Shown in pieces: positions 22,088 through 31,140 of a stretch of 64,000 nucleotides of DNA. The DNA is from Roseovarius sp. (lineage in GTDB: Bacteria > Pseudomonadota > Alphaproteobacteria > Rhodobacterales > Rhodobacteraceae): positions 163,074 to 227,073 of the forward strand of contig NZ_JAUCYU010000009.1 in NCBI RefSeq assembly GCF_030373445.1. Reading direction: 5' to 3'. The notes under the pieces were generated by a model, which saw only the letters and a program-made list of their open reading frames with translations, had not been told where the DNA came from and did no database searches. The translations under genes were made by a program, and so were the position numbers. Position 1 is the first letter of the stretch; each line of letters begins with the position of its first letter.

Positions 22088-25000
22088 CTATTGACGGGTT
22101 ACCCGGTACACGCGCCCCACGGCGAGTGGCCCGTCGATGACCGTTTCCGTGCCGTCTGCCCAGCGGATCGTTGCATCGGTCGCTTCGGGTTCGTCACCCA
22201 ACCCGAAATGCGCGCGCGGGGCGTCGAAAGACATGAAGCCGCCGCCGAGCTGGATTTCCCGCGTCTGCCGCCGACCGGTCGCGTCGGAGACCGTGATCAG
22301 GGCGCCGATGCCGTCACGGTTTCCGGCTTCGTCCTCGAGCTCGATCACCAGTGCCTGATGCTGGGCATTGTTGCGGAAGAAGATGAGCGGGCCGTTGACA
22401 GGGTGTGTGACCATGTCGAGATCACCGTCATTGTCGGCGTCAAACGCCGTGGCGGCGGCTGTCATGAGGTAATCTTCCAGGCCTTCCGGCCCGGACGCCT
22501 CGGAGAAGGTGCCGGTCCCGTCATTCAGGAAGTATAGGTTGGAGGGTGACACCTCGTTCGGAACCCATGTGCCGTTGACGATGTATACATCGAGGTCTCC
22601 GTCGAGGTCGAAATCCTCGAACTTGGTGTCCCAGCTCCATCCGCCGACGTCGAGCCCCCGTGATTTGGCGCTGTCGGTGTAGTTGGTCCCCGAGGGTTCG
22701 AGCAGAACGTTGGAGCGCAGGATCTGCTGATGTGACTGGGCGGCCTCTTCCTCGGTTATCTCGCGGATGGGTTTGAAATGGATGTCGCAATAGGCGCGGG
22801 GAATCTTCTGGTCGTTCGGGATCACTTCGCAAAGGGCGGGATCGCGGCGCTGGATGGCGAGATCCTTGACCAGCATCGCGCGGCATTCGTTCTTGTTCCG
22901 ACCGGTGAGCATGGCGCATTTGCCCGCATAGGTCGGGTCAAAGTTGTTGCCCGACCTGTACCAGCGCTTGATTTCCATATTCTTCTCGCAGATCGCCTTG
23001 GCCTCGGTGTCGGCGATGCCCGCGCAATACTGCCCCAGATCCTGCATTTTCAGCGTGCCGGAGACGCCCGAAGACCGCCCCGCGATCTGCGCGAGGTATA
23101 TTTCCGCGGTGCCGTCATTCGCCAAATCGCCAGTCTTGATGGCCATCGTGGTGGTCGTCGTGTGGGGGATCCTGCCGCTGGCATGGTCGATCATGTCGAA
23201 CGTGCCGGTGCCGTCGCCCGAGTAGAAGTAATCGGGAATCTCGAAATCGTTGCCGACAATGAGGTCCATGGTGCCGTTGCGGTCCATGTCGGAAAACAGG
23301 ATCGACAGGGTTTCGCCGGGGATACCGGGGAGGTCGGTGAAACGTTCTCCGAGGATGCCGTCATCGTTCCACAGGATGCGATTGCGGGATTCTTCGCCCG
23401 GGATGCGGCGGTACCAGCCTGCCGCCCAGTTGCCGAGAGCGATGTCGAGAAAGCCGTTGCCATCGGCATCTGCGAAGGACAGCGCAAGGCTCAGGATCGC
23501 TTCGTCGCGGTTGGGCACCATCTCGGGCGGGGTGGCGCCGAAAGTGCCACCGTCATTCAGCCAGAGCCAGTTGCCTTCGAGATAGCTGGCCAGGAAGAGG
23601 TCCGGCCAGCTGTCATTGTTCATGTCGGCCAGTGCCGCATTGAAGATATGCTTGCCGGCGAGCGGACCGAGATCAAGGTCCATGCGCGAAAACTGGCCGT
23701 TGCCGTCGTTCTCGAAAAGATAAAGGCCCTGTTCGGTGGAGGCGATGGCGAGGTCGATATCCCCGTCGCGGTCGATGTCCCCGGTGCTGACCGAGCGGCC
23801 TTCCCAGAAAGGAGGCCACATGTCGCGAAAGGAAAACTCCAACGGCTTGTCGATGCCGACCTCGGCAGCTTCCATGCGGGTAAACCCGGTTTCGGCAGCA
23901 GGCGAGGGTAGTGCAAGCGGTTCGGCGGAGATGCTGATGCGCGCCGCGTCGTCGCTCGTGACCTGCCACGGGTCTGCGCCGGCCGCGTGGGCCGCGCCCC
24001 ACGGCGCGGGCGGTGTCGCGCGGCTTTCCTGGAGCAGCATCTCGAGTGCCCGGTCGGATTGCCACCGGTGATAATATTCGGCTGCCCCGCCCCCGATTGC
24101 GCCGAGCAGCGCAATGGTTGCCCCCATCAGGCATGCTGCGCGAAGTCCCATGGATTGTGCGACGATGAAGAAGGAATAGACGCTGAAGCTTCCGAGCGTG
24201 AACAGGAGCGCCATCACGTAGCCGTGAGAGAGGCCCAGGCCGAGCAGGGCACCGGCGACCACCACGTCGAAGGCGATCGGGACGGGCAGGAAGACACCGA
24301 CGAGCGCCACCACGAGCAGCGCCAGTATAGAGAAAGTCAGCCCGAGTATCATGTCCTGGGGCAGCAAGGTAGCCGCCACGGTGCCAACGAAGCCGGCAAT
24401 CAGCATGAGTGGGACAGTCAGCTTGATGATGTACCAGAGGTTGCGCAGATACGTGACCGTCACGCCCTTGATGGCAGCGAAGATGGTTTCGGCGGCGGGT
24501 GGCTCGGTATCGGGCAGGTCGGATTCGGACCAGAAGGTCTGTCCGGGAGTTTGGGGCGGTATCTCTCGTATCGGCAGGGTGCGGCATATCAGCGGCACCA
24601 GCACGAGTATGACGAGAAGGCTCAGCCCGATCTTCATCAGGGCCATGTACATCGGCAGGAGCGAGAACAGCATTGTCAGGACAATGATGTTGAGCGTTGG
24701 CGATGCGACCATGGCACTGAGCGTCGTCTCTGCGCGCAGACCGGCGGAATACATGCCGCGTGCGATGGGCGCGGCGCAATTGACGCAGACGCCCAGCGGT
24801 GTGCCAATTGCCAGCCCCAAAGCGGAATTGGCGAAGCCGCCCCTGAAACTGCGCTGTCGGATATAGGCAGCCGCGGTCAGGAAGGCGGCCGCGAAGAGAA
24901 CGCCGAACGTCATGCCCTTCTTGTTGGTGTTGACCCAGTTGAAGGTGGACCAGAAGATTCGCTGGGCTATGCTCATGTCCTGCGTCACGGGGAATTTCGC

Positions 25001-25165
25001 CTCGAAGCTGAGCGAATCCTCGAGCTGGATCGCGCCGGACATCATCGCCTTCTCATCGAGAGCGGGATAGCGGGAACCGGTCCAGAACAGGTAGGCAAGG
25101 ACCGCGACGATCAGCGCGGCCAGAAAAAACCTCTTCTGGTAAGGGTGTTGTATGAGAGTCGTCAT
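22088..25165 (-). CDS. YraQ/ArsP-type permease fused to FG-GAP and UnbV domains
   Basis: A 1025-residue membrane protein. Residues 1 to about 380 form a permease with roughly ten hydrophobic helices and the ArsP_1/UPF0718-like signature GVCVNCAAPIARGMYSAG with CxxC (near 125-145). The remainder should lie outside the cytoplasmic membrane. It has seven calcium-binding FG-GAP/VCBS motifs (DIDRDGDIDLAIA near 460, DMNNDSWPD near 513, DADGNGFLD near 563, DMDRNGTMD near 625, DLANDGTAE near 677, DFDLDGDLD near 850, DADNDGDLD near 908). A Cys-rich helical insert covers about 711-805, and a C-terminal ASPIC/UnbV domain starts near 935 (RDGIGALITVSDATG). It sits downstream of a small exported WFENW protein. 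Transported substrate unknown. Confidence 0.8.
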   Translation of the reverse strand: MTTLIQHPYQKRFFLAALIVAVLAYLFWTGSRYPALDEKAMMSGAIQLEDSLSFEAKFPVTQDMSIAQRIFWSTFNWVNTNKKGMTFGVLFAAAFLTAAAYIRQRSFRGGFANSALGLAIGTPLGVCVNCAAPIARGMYSAGLRAETTLSAMVASPTLNIIVLTMLFSLLPMYMALMKIGLSLLVILVLVPLICRTLPIREIPPQTPGQTFWSESDLPDTEPPAAETIFAAIKGVTVTYLRNLWYIIKLTVPLMLIAGFVGTVAATLLPQDMILGLTFSILALLVVALVGVFLPVPIAFDVVVAGALLGLGLSHGYVMALLFTLGSFSVYSFFIVAQSMGLRAACLMGATIALLGAIGGGAAEYYHRWQSDRALEMLLQESRATPPAPWGAAHAAGADPWQVTSDDAARISISAEPLALPSPAAETGFTRMEAAEVGIDKPLEFSFRDMWPPFWEGRSVSTGDIDRDGDIDLAIASTEQGLYLFENDGNGQFSRMDLDLGPLAGKHIFNAALADMNNDSWPDLFLASYLEGNWLWLNDGGTFGATPPEMVPNRDEAILSLALSFADADGNGFLDIALGNWAAGWYRRIPGEESRNRILWNDDGILGERFTDLPGIPGETLSILFSDMDRNGTMDLIVGNDFEIPDYFYSGDGTGTFDMIDHASGRIPHTTTTTMAIKTGDLANDGTAEIYLAQIAGRSSGVSGTLKMQDLGQYCAGIADTEAKAICEKNMEIKRWYRSGNNFDPTYAGKCAMLTGRNKNECRAMLVKDLAIQRRDPALCEVIPNDQKIPRAYCDIHFKPIREITEEEAAQSHQQILRSNVLLEPSGTNYTDSAKSRGLDVGGWSWDTKFEDFDLDGDLDVYIVNGTWVPNEVSPSNLYFLNDGTGTFSEASGPEGLEDYLMTAAATAFDADNDGDLDMVTHPVNGPLIFFRNNAQHQALVIELEDEAGNRDGIGALITVSDATGRRQTREIQLGGGFMSFDAPRAHFGLGDEPEATDATIRWADGTETVIDGPLAVGRVYRVTRQ

Positions 25166-25414
25166 GTCCGTGTTCCTTCCCCTTGAGGTCGACGCACAAG
25201 TTTGATCCGAGCCTGGGTGAGCGAAATAGCCGTCCGGCGGGACGTTCTCGTGACTTTATTGGTTCGCCCCGGGCGAGGGTGGAAAATCTGCCCGGGGATG
25301 AAATCATGGTGCCGGTATTCTGCGCGAATACGTCGGTAAATCAAGAAAATCGGGGCGAAGGTCCGCTATGATCCTCCTCCCGGTCGTTATCCCGGCCCTG
25401 CCGCCTGTCCCCGG

Positions 25415-25831
25415 TCAGCCTTCTTCCTGTACCTCTTCAGGCGTGATGATGACGCCCCTTGATACGACGAACGTGCCGGTCGTGTAGTACGGTATTTTTT
25501 CCTTGCCGCTCGCCTCTTCGCCGCGTCCGTCGTTGATCGCGTTCTTGATCTCGACTTCCTCGTCGGTGGCGGCCGTCAGTTCGTAGCGGTAAACACCGTC
25601 CAGTGCCTCCCCGCCGCGAAGTTCGAAAACCGGTGTCCCGCTGTTCGACTGCAGCGTCGTGACTTCGCCATCGGGTGCCACGATCGTCATGGTAGCATTG
25701 CTGAGGCCGCTCCAGTTCTCGAACCACACGGCGTTGGAATTGTGCTGCTGCACGGGATCGGCCGCGAACGCAGGCAAGGTGGCTGCCACGCCGAGCGCGG
25801 CTCCGAGAAGCAGGGTCTTCAATCCGGGCAT
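25415..25831 (-). CDS. Small exported WFENW-family protein, paralog 1
   Basis: A 138-residue exported protein with a Sec signal peptide (MPGLKTLLLGAALGVAATLP..AFA, cut near residue 23). The mature part shares a core with two other proteins in the window (40404-40829 and 42418-42843): DPVQQHNSNAVWFENWSGL, a SPDG-like APDGEV, SGTPVFEL, LDGVYRYEL, and a C-terminal TGTFVVSRGVIITPEE. Predicted mostly beta. AGGGAG nine bases before the ATG supports the start. It lies between the Sel1 genes and the permease fusion, all on the minus strand. I do not recognise a named family; secretion through the adjacent T2SS is a hypothesis. Confidence 0.8.
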   Translation of the reverse strand: MPGLKTLLLGAALGVAATLPAFAADPVQQHNSNAVWFENWSGLSNATMTIVAPDGEVTTLQSNSGTPVFELRGGEALDGVYRYELTAATDEEVEIKNAINDGRGEEASGKEKIPYYTTGTFVVSRGVIITPEEVQEEG

Positions 25832-25955
25832 GTCTGTTTTCTCCCTTCGGATTTTCTGGAAATGTTTGCGGCCGAGCCGGACGGGAAAGCGCTTGCATAC
25901 AGAATGCCGTATGGCGCCATTTTAGCAGATGACGTACAATAAAGCATCACGAAGT

Positions 25956-27128
25956 TCAGGGTGTTTTCCCTCGCTCTTCTGCCATGCGCTGTGCCTCGTG
26001 GATCTGGTCAGCCGTCATGCGGGTTGAGAATTGCGCGCTAATGGCCGTGGCGTCCTTCTGGCCTGCCGAGGCCGCGAGGGTAAGCCACATCTGCCCTAGC
26101 ACGAAGTCGAGCGGCACGCCGTTTCCGTTGAAATACATTACTCCAAGATTGATCATCGAGGGGCCATGGCCGGCCTCCGCGGCATCGCGAAACAACCGTG
26201 CCGCAGCTGCACTGTTGGCATGGGGGGCGTCCTCGGGGCTCGCAAGCAGCCATGCGACCTGGAATTGCGCAACCGGATCGCCGGACCGGGCCATTGCCTG
26301 GAGCTCATCCAGGGAAGGCTGGTCAGACGGGGGAGGGGCGAGACGAGGATCGTAAACCAGGCCAAGCCCGGTGTCGCGCATTCCGGCCTGACGGTAGAGT
26401 GCAACGGCGCGTTCCTCGTCGAACGGAACGCCGAAGCCGTTTTCATACATCACGCCGAGATTCCGAATTGCCTTGGAAAATCCCTGATCGGCCGATGCCT
26501 GGAAGAGTTTCGCGGCACGCTCGTAATCCTGCGGCACGCCTTGGCCACGGACATAGAGCAGGCCGAGATTGTTCTGCGCCCGCGCATGGCCTTCCGACGC
26601 GGGCCGCTCATAGAGAACTCGGGCCTTTGCAAAGTCCTGTTCGACCCCGCGGCCTTCCTGGTAGAGCACGCCCAGGCTGGTGGCGGCATCGTTGTGCCCG
26701 GCATCGGCGGCCTTCTGATAATATTCCGCGGCGGCAGCAGCGTCTGACGTTCCGTCGGCGCCGTTCTCCAGCGCGTGGGCAAGGTCGTAAAGATATCCCG
26801 CATCGCCGGTTTCCGCGGCTTTGCCGAGCCAGTGCAGGGCCTGGTCCTGATCCTTTTCGCCTCCGAGACCGCTGTGGAGATAGCGCCCCAGGAGGTTCTG
26901 CGCCTTCGCGTCCCCGCCTTCGGCGGCGAGCCTGGCCCATTCGGCCGACGTCTGGAAACTTTGCGTGACCCGCTGACCGTCACGGTAGATTTGCGCAAGC
27001 TCGGACTGGGCAGACGCGTCGCCGGAGTTTGCCTTCGAGACAAGGGCGTCGATGTCCGTATCCTGTGCCTTGGCCGCCCCCGAGAACAGGGTCAGGCACA
27101 GCAGCAGGCAGACTGTGCCGCGTTTCAT
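25956..27128 (-). CDS. Sel1-repeat exported protein (second of a pair)
   Basis: A 390-residue protein with a signal peptide (MKRGTVCLLLCLTLFSGAAK, then AQ) and about eight Sel1/TPR-like helical repeats, for example AAKLFQASADQGFSKAIRNL and LGVMYENGFGVPFDEERAVA. The C-terminus MTADQIHEAQRMAEE is the usual end of such proteins. Sel1 solenoids are protein-protein interaction scaffolds, here in the periplasm. Its start overlaps the stop of the larger Sel1 gene by 4 bp, so they form an operon. Confidence 0.88.
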   Translation of the reverse strand: MKRGTVCLLLCLTLFSGAAKAQDTDIDALVSKANSGDASAQSELAQIYRDGQRVTQSFQTSAEWARLAAEGGDAKAQNLLGRYLHSGLGGEKDQDQALHWLGKAAETGDAGYLYDLAHALENGADGTSDAAAAAEYYQKAADAGHNDAATSLGVLYQEGRGVEQDFAKARVLYERPASEGHARAQNNLGLLYVRGQGVPQDYERAAKLFQASADQGFSKAIRNLGVMYENGFGVPFDEERAVALYRQAGMRDTGLGLVYDPRLAPPPSDQPSLDELQAMARSGDPVAQFQVAWLLASPEDAPHANSAAAARLFRDAAEAGHGPSMINLGVMYFNGNGVPLDFVLGQMWLTLAASAGQKDATAISAQFSTRMTADQIHEAQRMAEERGKTP

Positions 27129-28783
27129 TCGGACCTCGGCTCGGGCACGGGGTTCTGAACGGTCTGGTCCGCCTTGGGCGGCTGCGGCTCCTGTGTGGCA
27201 AACCAGTTGCGGGTTGCGCGTTGGGCCTCGGCCAGTTGTTCGGGCGTCATCAACTCACCGACGGTTTCGCGCAGCTTGGCCGCTTCGTCGACGCCGAAGG
27301 TGGCGGAAATGTTGAACCATTTATGTGCCGTTACATAGTCGAGCATGACGCTATCGCCGGTCATGTAGCGCTTTCCGAGAAGAAGCTGTGCCTGCGCGTC
27401 CCCTTCATTGGCTGCCTTCTCGAGCATCTTGATGCCGTCTTCCACCCGCTCGGTATCGTTGAGATACAGGAGGGCAACGGCCGTCATGGCGGGCCGGACA
27501 CCTTCACTGGCCTGCTGTTCTAGCCAGGCCTCGGCCTCGACATCGCCATTGGCCGCGGCGAATTGGGCCCAGGGAACGGCCCTGTGCGGGGCCATTTTGC
27601 CGTCAAGCGTGCCTGCCGCGGCCAGGCGCCCCAGCTGGATGGCGGCATTGTCACCGTCGTTCGTTTCCAGCGCCTGCATATAGAGAGCTATGGCCGTATC
27701 GGTATTTTGCTCGACACCCTCGCCCGCCTCATAGAAGCCGGCGAGCGCGATCATCGCCCGGCCCAGCCCATGCTGGCTGGCCTGTGCGTACCACTTTATG
27801 GCGGTGGCCGTATCTTTCTCGACACTCATCCCCGCTGCGTAGGCATACCCGAGGTTGGCCATGGCGCCGCTGTCACCGGCTTCCGCGGCGCTATGCAGCC
27901 AGCGCAGGCCCTCGGCCGTGTTCTGTTCGACGATCTCTCCGCGAAGGTAATGCGTGCCAAGTTCGCGCTGGGCGACGGGCAGGCCGTTCTCGGCGGCACG
28001 CCGGTACCATTGCACGGCTTCGTCCGTGGCCTGTTCGGTGCCATCGCCCTGTTCAAGCCGAAGCGCGAGGCGAAACTGGGCCGGGAGGTGCCCGTTCTCG
28101 GCAGCTTTGCGGAGCCAGGTGACGGCAGCCTTCGGATCGGCCTCGGTGCCCATCCCGGCGTGGAATGCCTGGCTGAGAATGTACTGCGCTTCGACGTGGT
28201 CCTGTTCCGCCGCGGCGAGAAACCAGTTGAAGGCGGCGTTCTTGTCGGGTTCGACACCGGCGCCGGAATAGTAAAGTTGACCAAGCAGGAACTGCGCATC
28301 GCTGCCGCCGAGCGCCGCTGCGCGCGAGAGGAGTTCGCCGGCGCGCTTCGGGCTGAGCTCCAGAGCCTGATCGCCGGAAGTGTCTTCCGAGAATGATTCG
28401 CCACTCAGGTGGATTCTTGCGAGAAGCGTCATCGCCTCCACCTGGTTCTGGTCGGCGGCCTTGGCGAGCCAGTGCATCGCACCCGGTATATCCCGTGGGC
28501 CGCCCCGCCCTTCCAGAAGGATGCGTCCGTACCGGTAATTGGCCAGCGCCGTTCCCTCCTGTTCGGCAAGGTATTTCAACCCGTCGCGGGCGGAGGCGAA
28601 GTCACCGGATTGCCACGCCTGCTCGACCTGCTGCATGGTCGGTGGGTCCTGGTCTGTCGGAGAGGATGGGGTGCCGTCCTGAGCCGATGCCGCGAATGTG
28701 GACAAGGCAAATATCAGGCAGGTCGCGGGCCACATCATTGAAAATCGGAACGTGGGCAGGCACTCGGAATATTTCTTGCGCAT
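27125..28783 (-). CDS. Sel1-repeat exported protein (first of a pair)
   Basis: A 552-residue protein with about eleven Sel1 repeats after an N-terminal signal sequence with a long basic/aromatic n-region (MRKKYSECLPTFRFSMM, then WPATCLIFALSTFAASAQ). A shorter start at residue 16 or 17 is possible. Repeat examples are AVQWYRRAAENGLPVAQREL and AIKWYAQASQHGLGRAMIAL. It ends with MTPEQLAEAQRATRNW and a Pro/Gln-rich tail. Likely a periplasmic scaffold. It is first in the minus-strand group leading to paralog 1 of the WFENW family, and is separated from the prepilin peptidase gene by 240 bases that I cannot assign beyond a promoter role. Confidence 0.88.
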   Translation of the reverse strand: MRKKYSECLPTFRFSMMWPATCLIFALSTFAASAQDGTPSSPTDQDPPTMQQVEQAWQSGDFASARDGLKYLAEQEGTALANYRYGRILLEGRGGPRDIPGAMHWLAKAADQNQVEAMTLLARIHLSGESFSEDTSGDQALELSPKRAGELLSRAAALGGSDAQFLLGQLYYSGAGVEPDKNAAFNWFLAAAEQDHVEAQYILSQAFHAGMGTEADPKAAVTWLRKAAENGHLPAQFRLALRLEQGDGTEQATDEAVQWYRRAAENGLPVAQRELGTHYLRGEIVEQNTAEGLRWLHSAAEAGDSGAMANLGYAYAAGMSVEKDTATAIKWYAQASQHGLGRAMIALAGFYEAGEGVEQNTDTAIALYMQALETNDGDNAAIQLGRLAAAGTLDGKMAPHRAVPWAQFAAANGDVEAEAWLEQQASEGVRPAMTAVALLYLNDTERVEDGIKMLEKAANEGDAQAQLLLGKRYMTGDSVMLDYVTAHKWFNISATFGVDEAAKLRETVGELMTPEQLAEAQRATRNWFATQEPQPPKADQTVQNPVPEPRSE

Positions 28784-29023
28784 ATTTCTTCTCTGAACTC
28801 GGTACGGTTATTTTGTCGAACGGTAACGCACAAGCTCTCGCCGCGCTATCCCGGATTGGTTGCAGGTCAGGTGGATCAGGGGGCGCGAGCCGGGCGGTCG
28901 GGAGACCCGAAGATTGTCGAAGGCCGCGCTGCGTTCTTTCGCAGAACGGGCTTCGCCCCATTCGCCGGAAGAACGAACGACACAGTAACGACGGTCAGAA
29001 TGGACGATGTCTTTGCGAGGCCG

Positions 29024-29779
29024 CTAGGCCGGAAGCCGCATCAGACACCACAGAAAGCCGGTTGCTGCCGCAAGAGACGCGCCGAATGGTAATGGCCGTG
29101 TTGCTGTCATCGGGCGTCGAGACACGAGGCTGTCCGCCACCGTCGAGGCCAGCGCGGCCAAGCTGGCGATAAGCAGCATCAGAGGCAAGTTCCATGGCCC
29201 GAGCGCAGCCCCGAGGCCGGCCATAAGTTTCACGTCTCCGGTGCCGAGCCCCTCGCGACCTCGCAGCGCCTTGTAGCCGATCTGCAGAACCAGGAAGGCA
29301 CCGCTGCCAATTACGGCACCCGATACCGCTTCCGACACGCTTGGATGCCCTGTCTGCCAAGAGAGAAACATGACCAAAACGAACAGCAGCGCCGTCAGAA
29401 TGTCGGGAAGCCGAAACCACAGCAGGTCAGTCGCGATCAGCGTCAGAAGCACCCACAGGAACAGCGCCGTCACCCATGTTTCGATGGCGCCGTGGCCCAG
29501 GATCACGGAAATGACGGCCAATCCGACCGAGGTGATTTCCATGTAAAGCAGCCAGGCGGGAATCCGGGCGCCGCAATGACGGCACGTGCCGCGAGACCAG
29601 GCGAACGACGCGATTGGCACGAGGTCAGGCAGCCCAAGGTTCCTTTTGCAACTCCGGCAGGCCGAGGGTTTCTTTACAAAGTCCTCGCCTCTCGGCAACC
29701 GGTCTGCCAATAGGGCAAGGAAAGAGCCGATTGCGGGGCTGGCTATCAGCAACAGGATATCGGCGTAAGTAATTGTCAT
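29024..29779 (-). CDS. gspO: Prepilin peptidase / N-methyltransferase of the T2SS
   Basis: A 251-residue inner-membrane aspartyl protease (family A24) that cleaves the leader of pseudopilins and methylates the new N-terminus. The N-terminal cytoplasmic domain has the zinc tetracysteine CRSC and CRHC (C41, C44, C66, C69). Catalytic aspartates are D118 in IATDLLWFRLPD and D182 in GLGTGDVKLM (the G-x-GD motif). About seven hydrophobic segments are visible. The ATG at 29779 is chosen because family homology begins at MTITYADILLLI. It is divergent from gspG, its substrate, and should serve all five pseudopilins encoded nearby. Confidence 0.92.
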   Translation of the reverse strand: MTITYADILLLIASPAIGSFLALLADRLPRGEDFVKKPSACRSCKRNLGLPDLVPIASFAWSRGTCRHCGARIPAWLLYMEITSVGLAVISVILGHGAIETWVTALFLWVLLTLIATDLLWFRLPDILTALLFVLVMFLSWQTGHPSVSEAVSGAVIGSGAFLVLQIGYKALRGREGLGTGDVKLMAGLGAALGPWNLPLMLLIASLAALASTVADSLVSRRPMTATRPLPFGASLAAATGFLWCLMRLPA

Positions 29780-29864
29780 TCCGTCTTGATAGGGGCCCCG
29801 GACCCGATTGTCAGCCCGCCGGTGCTCGACTAACATGACGTCCATTAAGAAAGAGGATTACCCG

Positions 29865-30335
29865 ATGCAGCAACCCATATGCCGGGCTCCGGCCGAAAGG
29901 TCATTTCGAGACAGGCGGGACGCCGGATTTTCGCTGCTGGAACTGATGGTGGTCGTTGTCATCCTGTCCATTCTTGCCCTTGTCGTCGTGCCCCGAGTCA
30001 TCGACCGGCCGGACCAGGCACGGGTCGCAAGGGCGCAGTCTGATATTGCGGCCATTTCCAGTGCCGTGAACCTGTATCGGCTGGACAATTTCCGCTATCC
30101 CTCGACCGAACAGGGGCTTCAGGCGCTGGTGACGAAGCCCTCGAGCGAGCCCGTGCCTCCGAACTGGGCGACGAACGGCTACATGGACCGGCTTCCCGTC
30201 GATCCCTGGGGGCAGCCTTACCAGTATCTGGAACCGGGCGTTCACGGCGATTTCGACGTGTTCTCCTATGGCGCCGACGGCGCGCCGGGTGGTACCGGGA
30301 TCGACGCGGACATAGGGTCTTGGACCACAAGCTGA
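29865..30335 (+). CDS. gspG: Major pseudopilin of the T2SS
   Basis: A 156-residue pseudopilin. A 21-residue leader ends in RRDAG and the mature protein starts FSLLELMVVVVILSILAL, with Glu at position 5. The C-terminal region has the GspG signature (PSTEQGLQALV, LPVDPWGQPYQY and the calcium-loop segment YGADGAPGGTG). It polymerises into the periplasmic pseudopilus that pushes substrates through the secretin. The ATG at 29865 has AAGAGGA seven bases upstream; an ATG at 29835 is an alternative. It is the first gene of gspGHIJKLM. Confidence 0.95.
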   Translation: MQQPICRAPAERSFRDRRDAGFSLLELMVVVVILSILALVVVPRVIDRPDQARVARAQSDIAAISSAVNLYRLDNFRYPSTEQGLQALVTKPSSEPVPPNWATNGYMDRLPVDPWGQPYQYLEPGVHGDFDVFSYGADGAPGGTGIDADIGSWTTS

Positions 30336-30769
30336 TCTCTTCGCGATCGGCGGGTTTCACGCTGATCGAGCTTCTGGTCGCTGTTGCCGTGATGGCGGTC
30401 ATAACCCTTGGGGCCGTATTGGCGGCAGGCCGTGGGCAAGGTACGCAGGCACCGGACATGGCCCTGTTCACCGAACGGTTCGAAACGGCACGGGCGCTGG
30501 CTGTCGAAGGGCGAAGAACGGGCGGGCTGGCGATCAGGCCGGATGATTCCCAACTGTTCTGGCAGGTGGGCGGCGAATGGGTCGAGAAATCGGATCCGGT
30601 TCCATGGAGGGGGCGTGTCAGCTTCAACCGGCCGGGAGCAACCGCAGGCCAGATCCGGCCCGACATCCTGTTCCTGTCGAACGGGCAGAGCACGGCTTTC
30701 ACGATTTCATTCGCTGGCGGCGAATGCGAGAACGACGGATGGACAGGCCTGCGATGTGCGGACCGTTGA
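30320..30769 (+). CDS. gspH: Minor pseudopilin GspH
   Basis: A 149-residue pseudopilin with a short leader (MDHKLISSRSAG) and mature start FTLIELLVAVAVMAVITLG, Glu at position 5. The C-terminal domain is beta-rich and ends in a Cys pair (GGECENDGWTGLRC). The start is probably the TTG at 30320, which overlaps the gspG end by 16 bases, because no ATG or GTG fits the leader. It is a pilus-tip or shaft component. Confidence 0.88.
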   Translation: MDHKLISSRSAGFTLIELLVAVAVMAVITLGAVLAAGRGQGTQAPDMALFTERFETARALAVEGRRTGGLAIRPDDSQLFWQVGGEWVEKSDPVPWRGRVSFNRPGATAGQIRPDILFLSNGQSTAFTISFAGGECENDGWTGLRCADR

Positions 30770-31140
30770 AGAACCGGCGCGGTGCAACGCGCGGGCTTAC
30801 CCTGCTCGAGCTCGTCGTGGCAGTGCTGGTGCTGTCCGTCGGGAGCATCGCGGCGATCCGGGCGACCGATCAGTCGCGCGTGGCGATCGGAGGGCTTCCG
30901 TCGCGCGTTGTCAGTGCGATCGTCGCGCGCAACCGTATCCAGGAGGCGCGTCTCTACGGCCCGGCCGAACTGGGAACATTGCCGGATGAAGTGCAGATGG
31001 GCGGACGGGCCTACGTTGTCGAGCATGAAACGGAAACGACGGCGGGCGGGCTTGTCAGGCTGACGGTATCGGCGCGCGGACCGGACGGTGCCGGCGCGCA
31101 ATTCGTGGCGTTCCTGCCGCCGAGAGGACTTGTGCCATGA
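30754..31140 (+). CDS. gspI: Minor pseudopilin GspI
   Basis: A 128-residue pseudopilin. A 14-residue leader (MCGPLKNRRGATRG) precedes LTLLELVVAVLVLSVGSIAA, with Glu at position 5. The motif IVARNRIQEARLYG is typical of GspI (N-x-L-x-E region). The ATG at 30754 overlaps the gspH end by 16 bases; an ATG at 30739 is an alternative. GspI, GspJ and GspK form the pseudopilus tip complex. Its stop overlaps gspJ by 4 bp. Confidence 0.88.
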   Translation: MCGPLKNRRGATRGLTLLELVVAVLVLSVGSIAAIRATDQSRVAIGGLPSRVVSAIVARNRIQEARLYGPAELGTLPDEVQMGGRAYVVEHETETTAGGLVRLTVSARGPDGAGAQFVAFLPPRGLVP

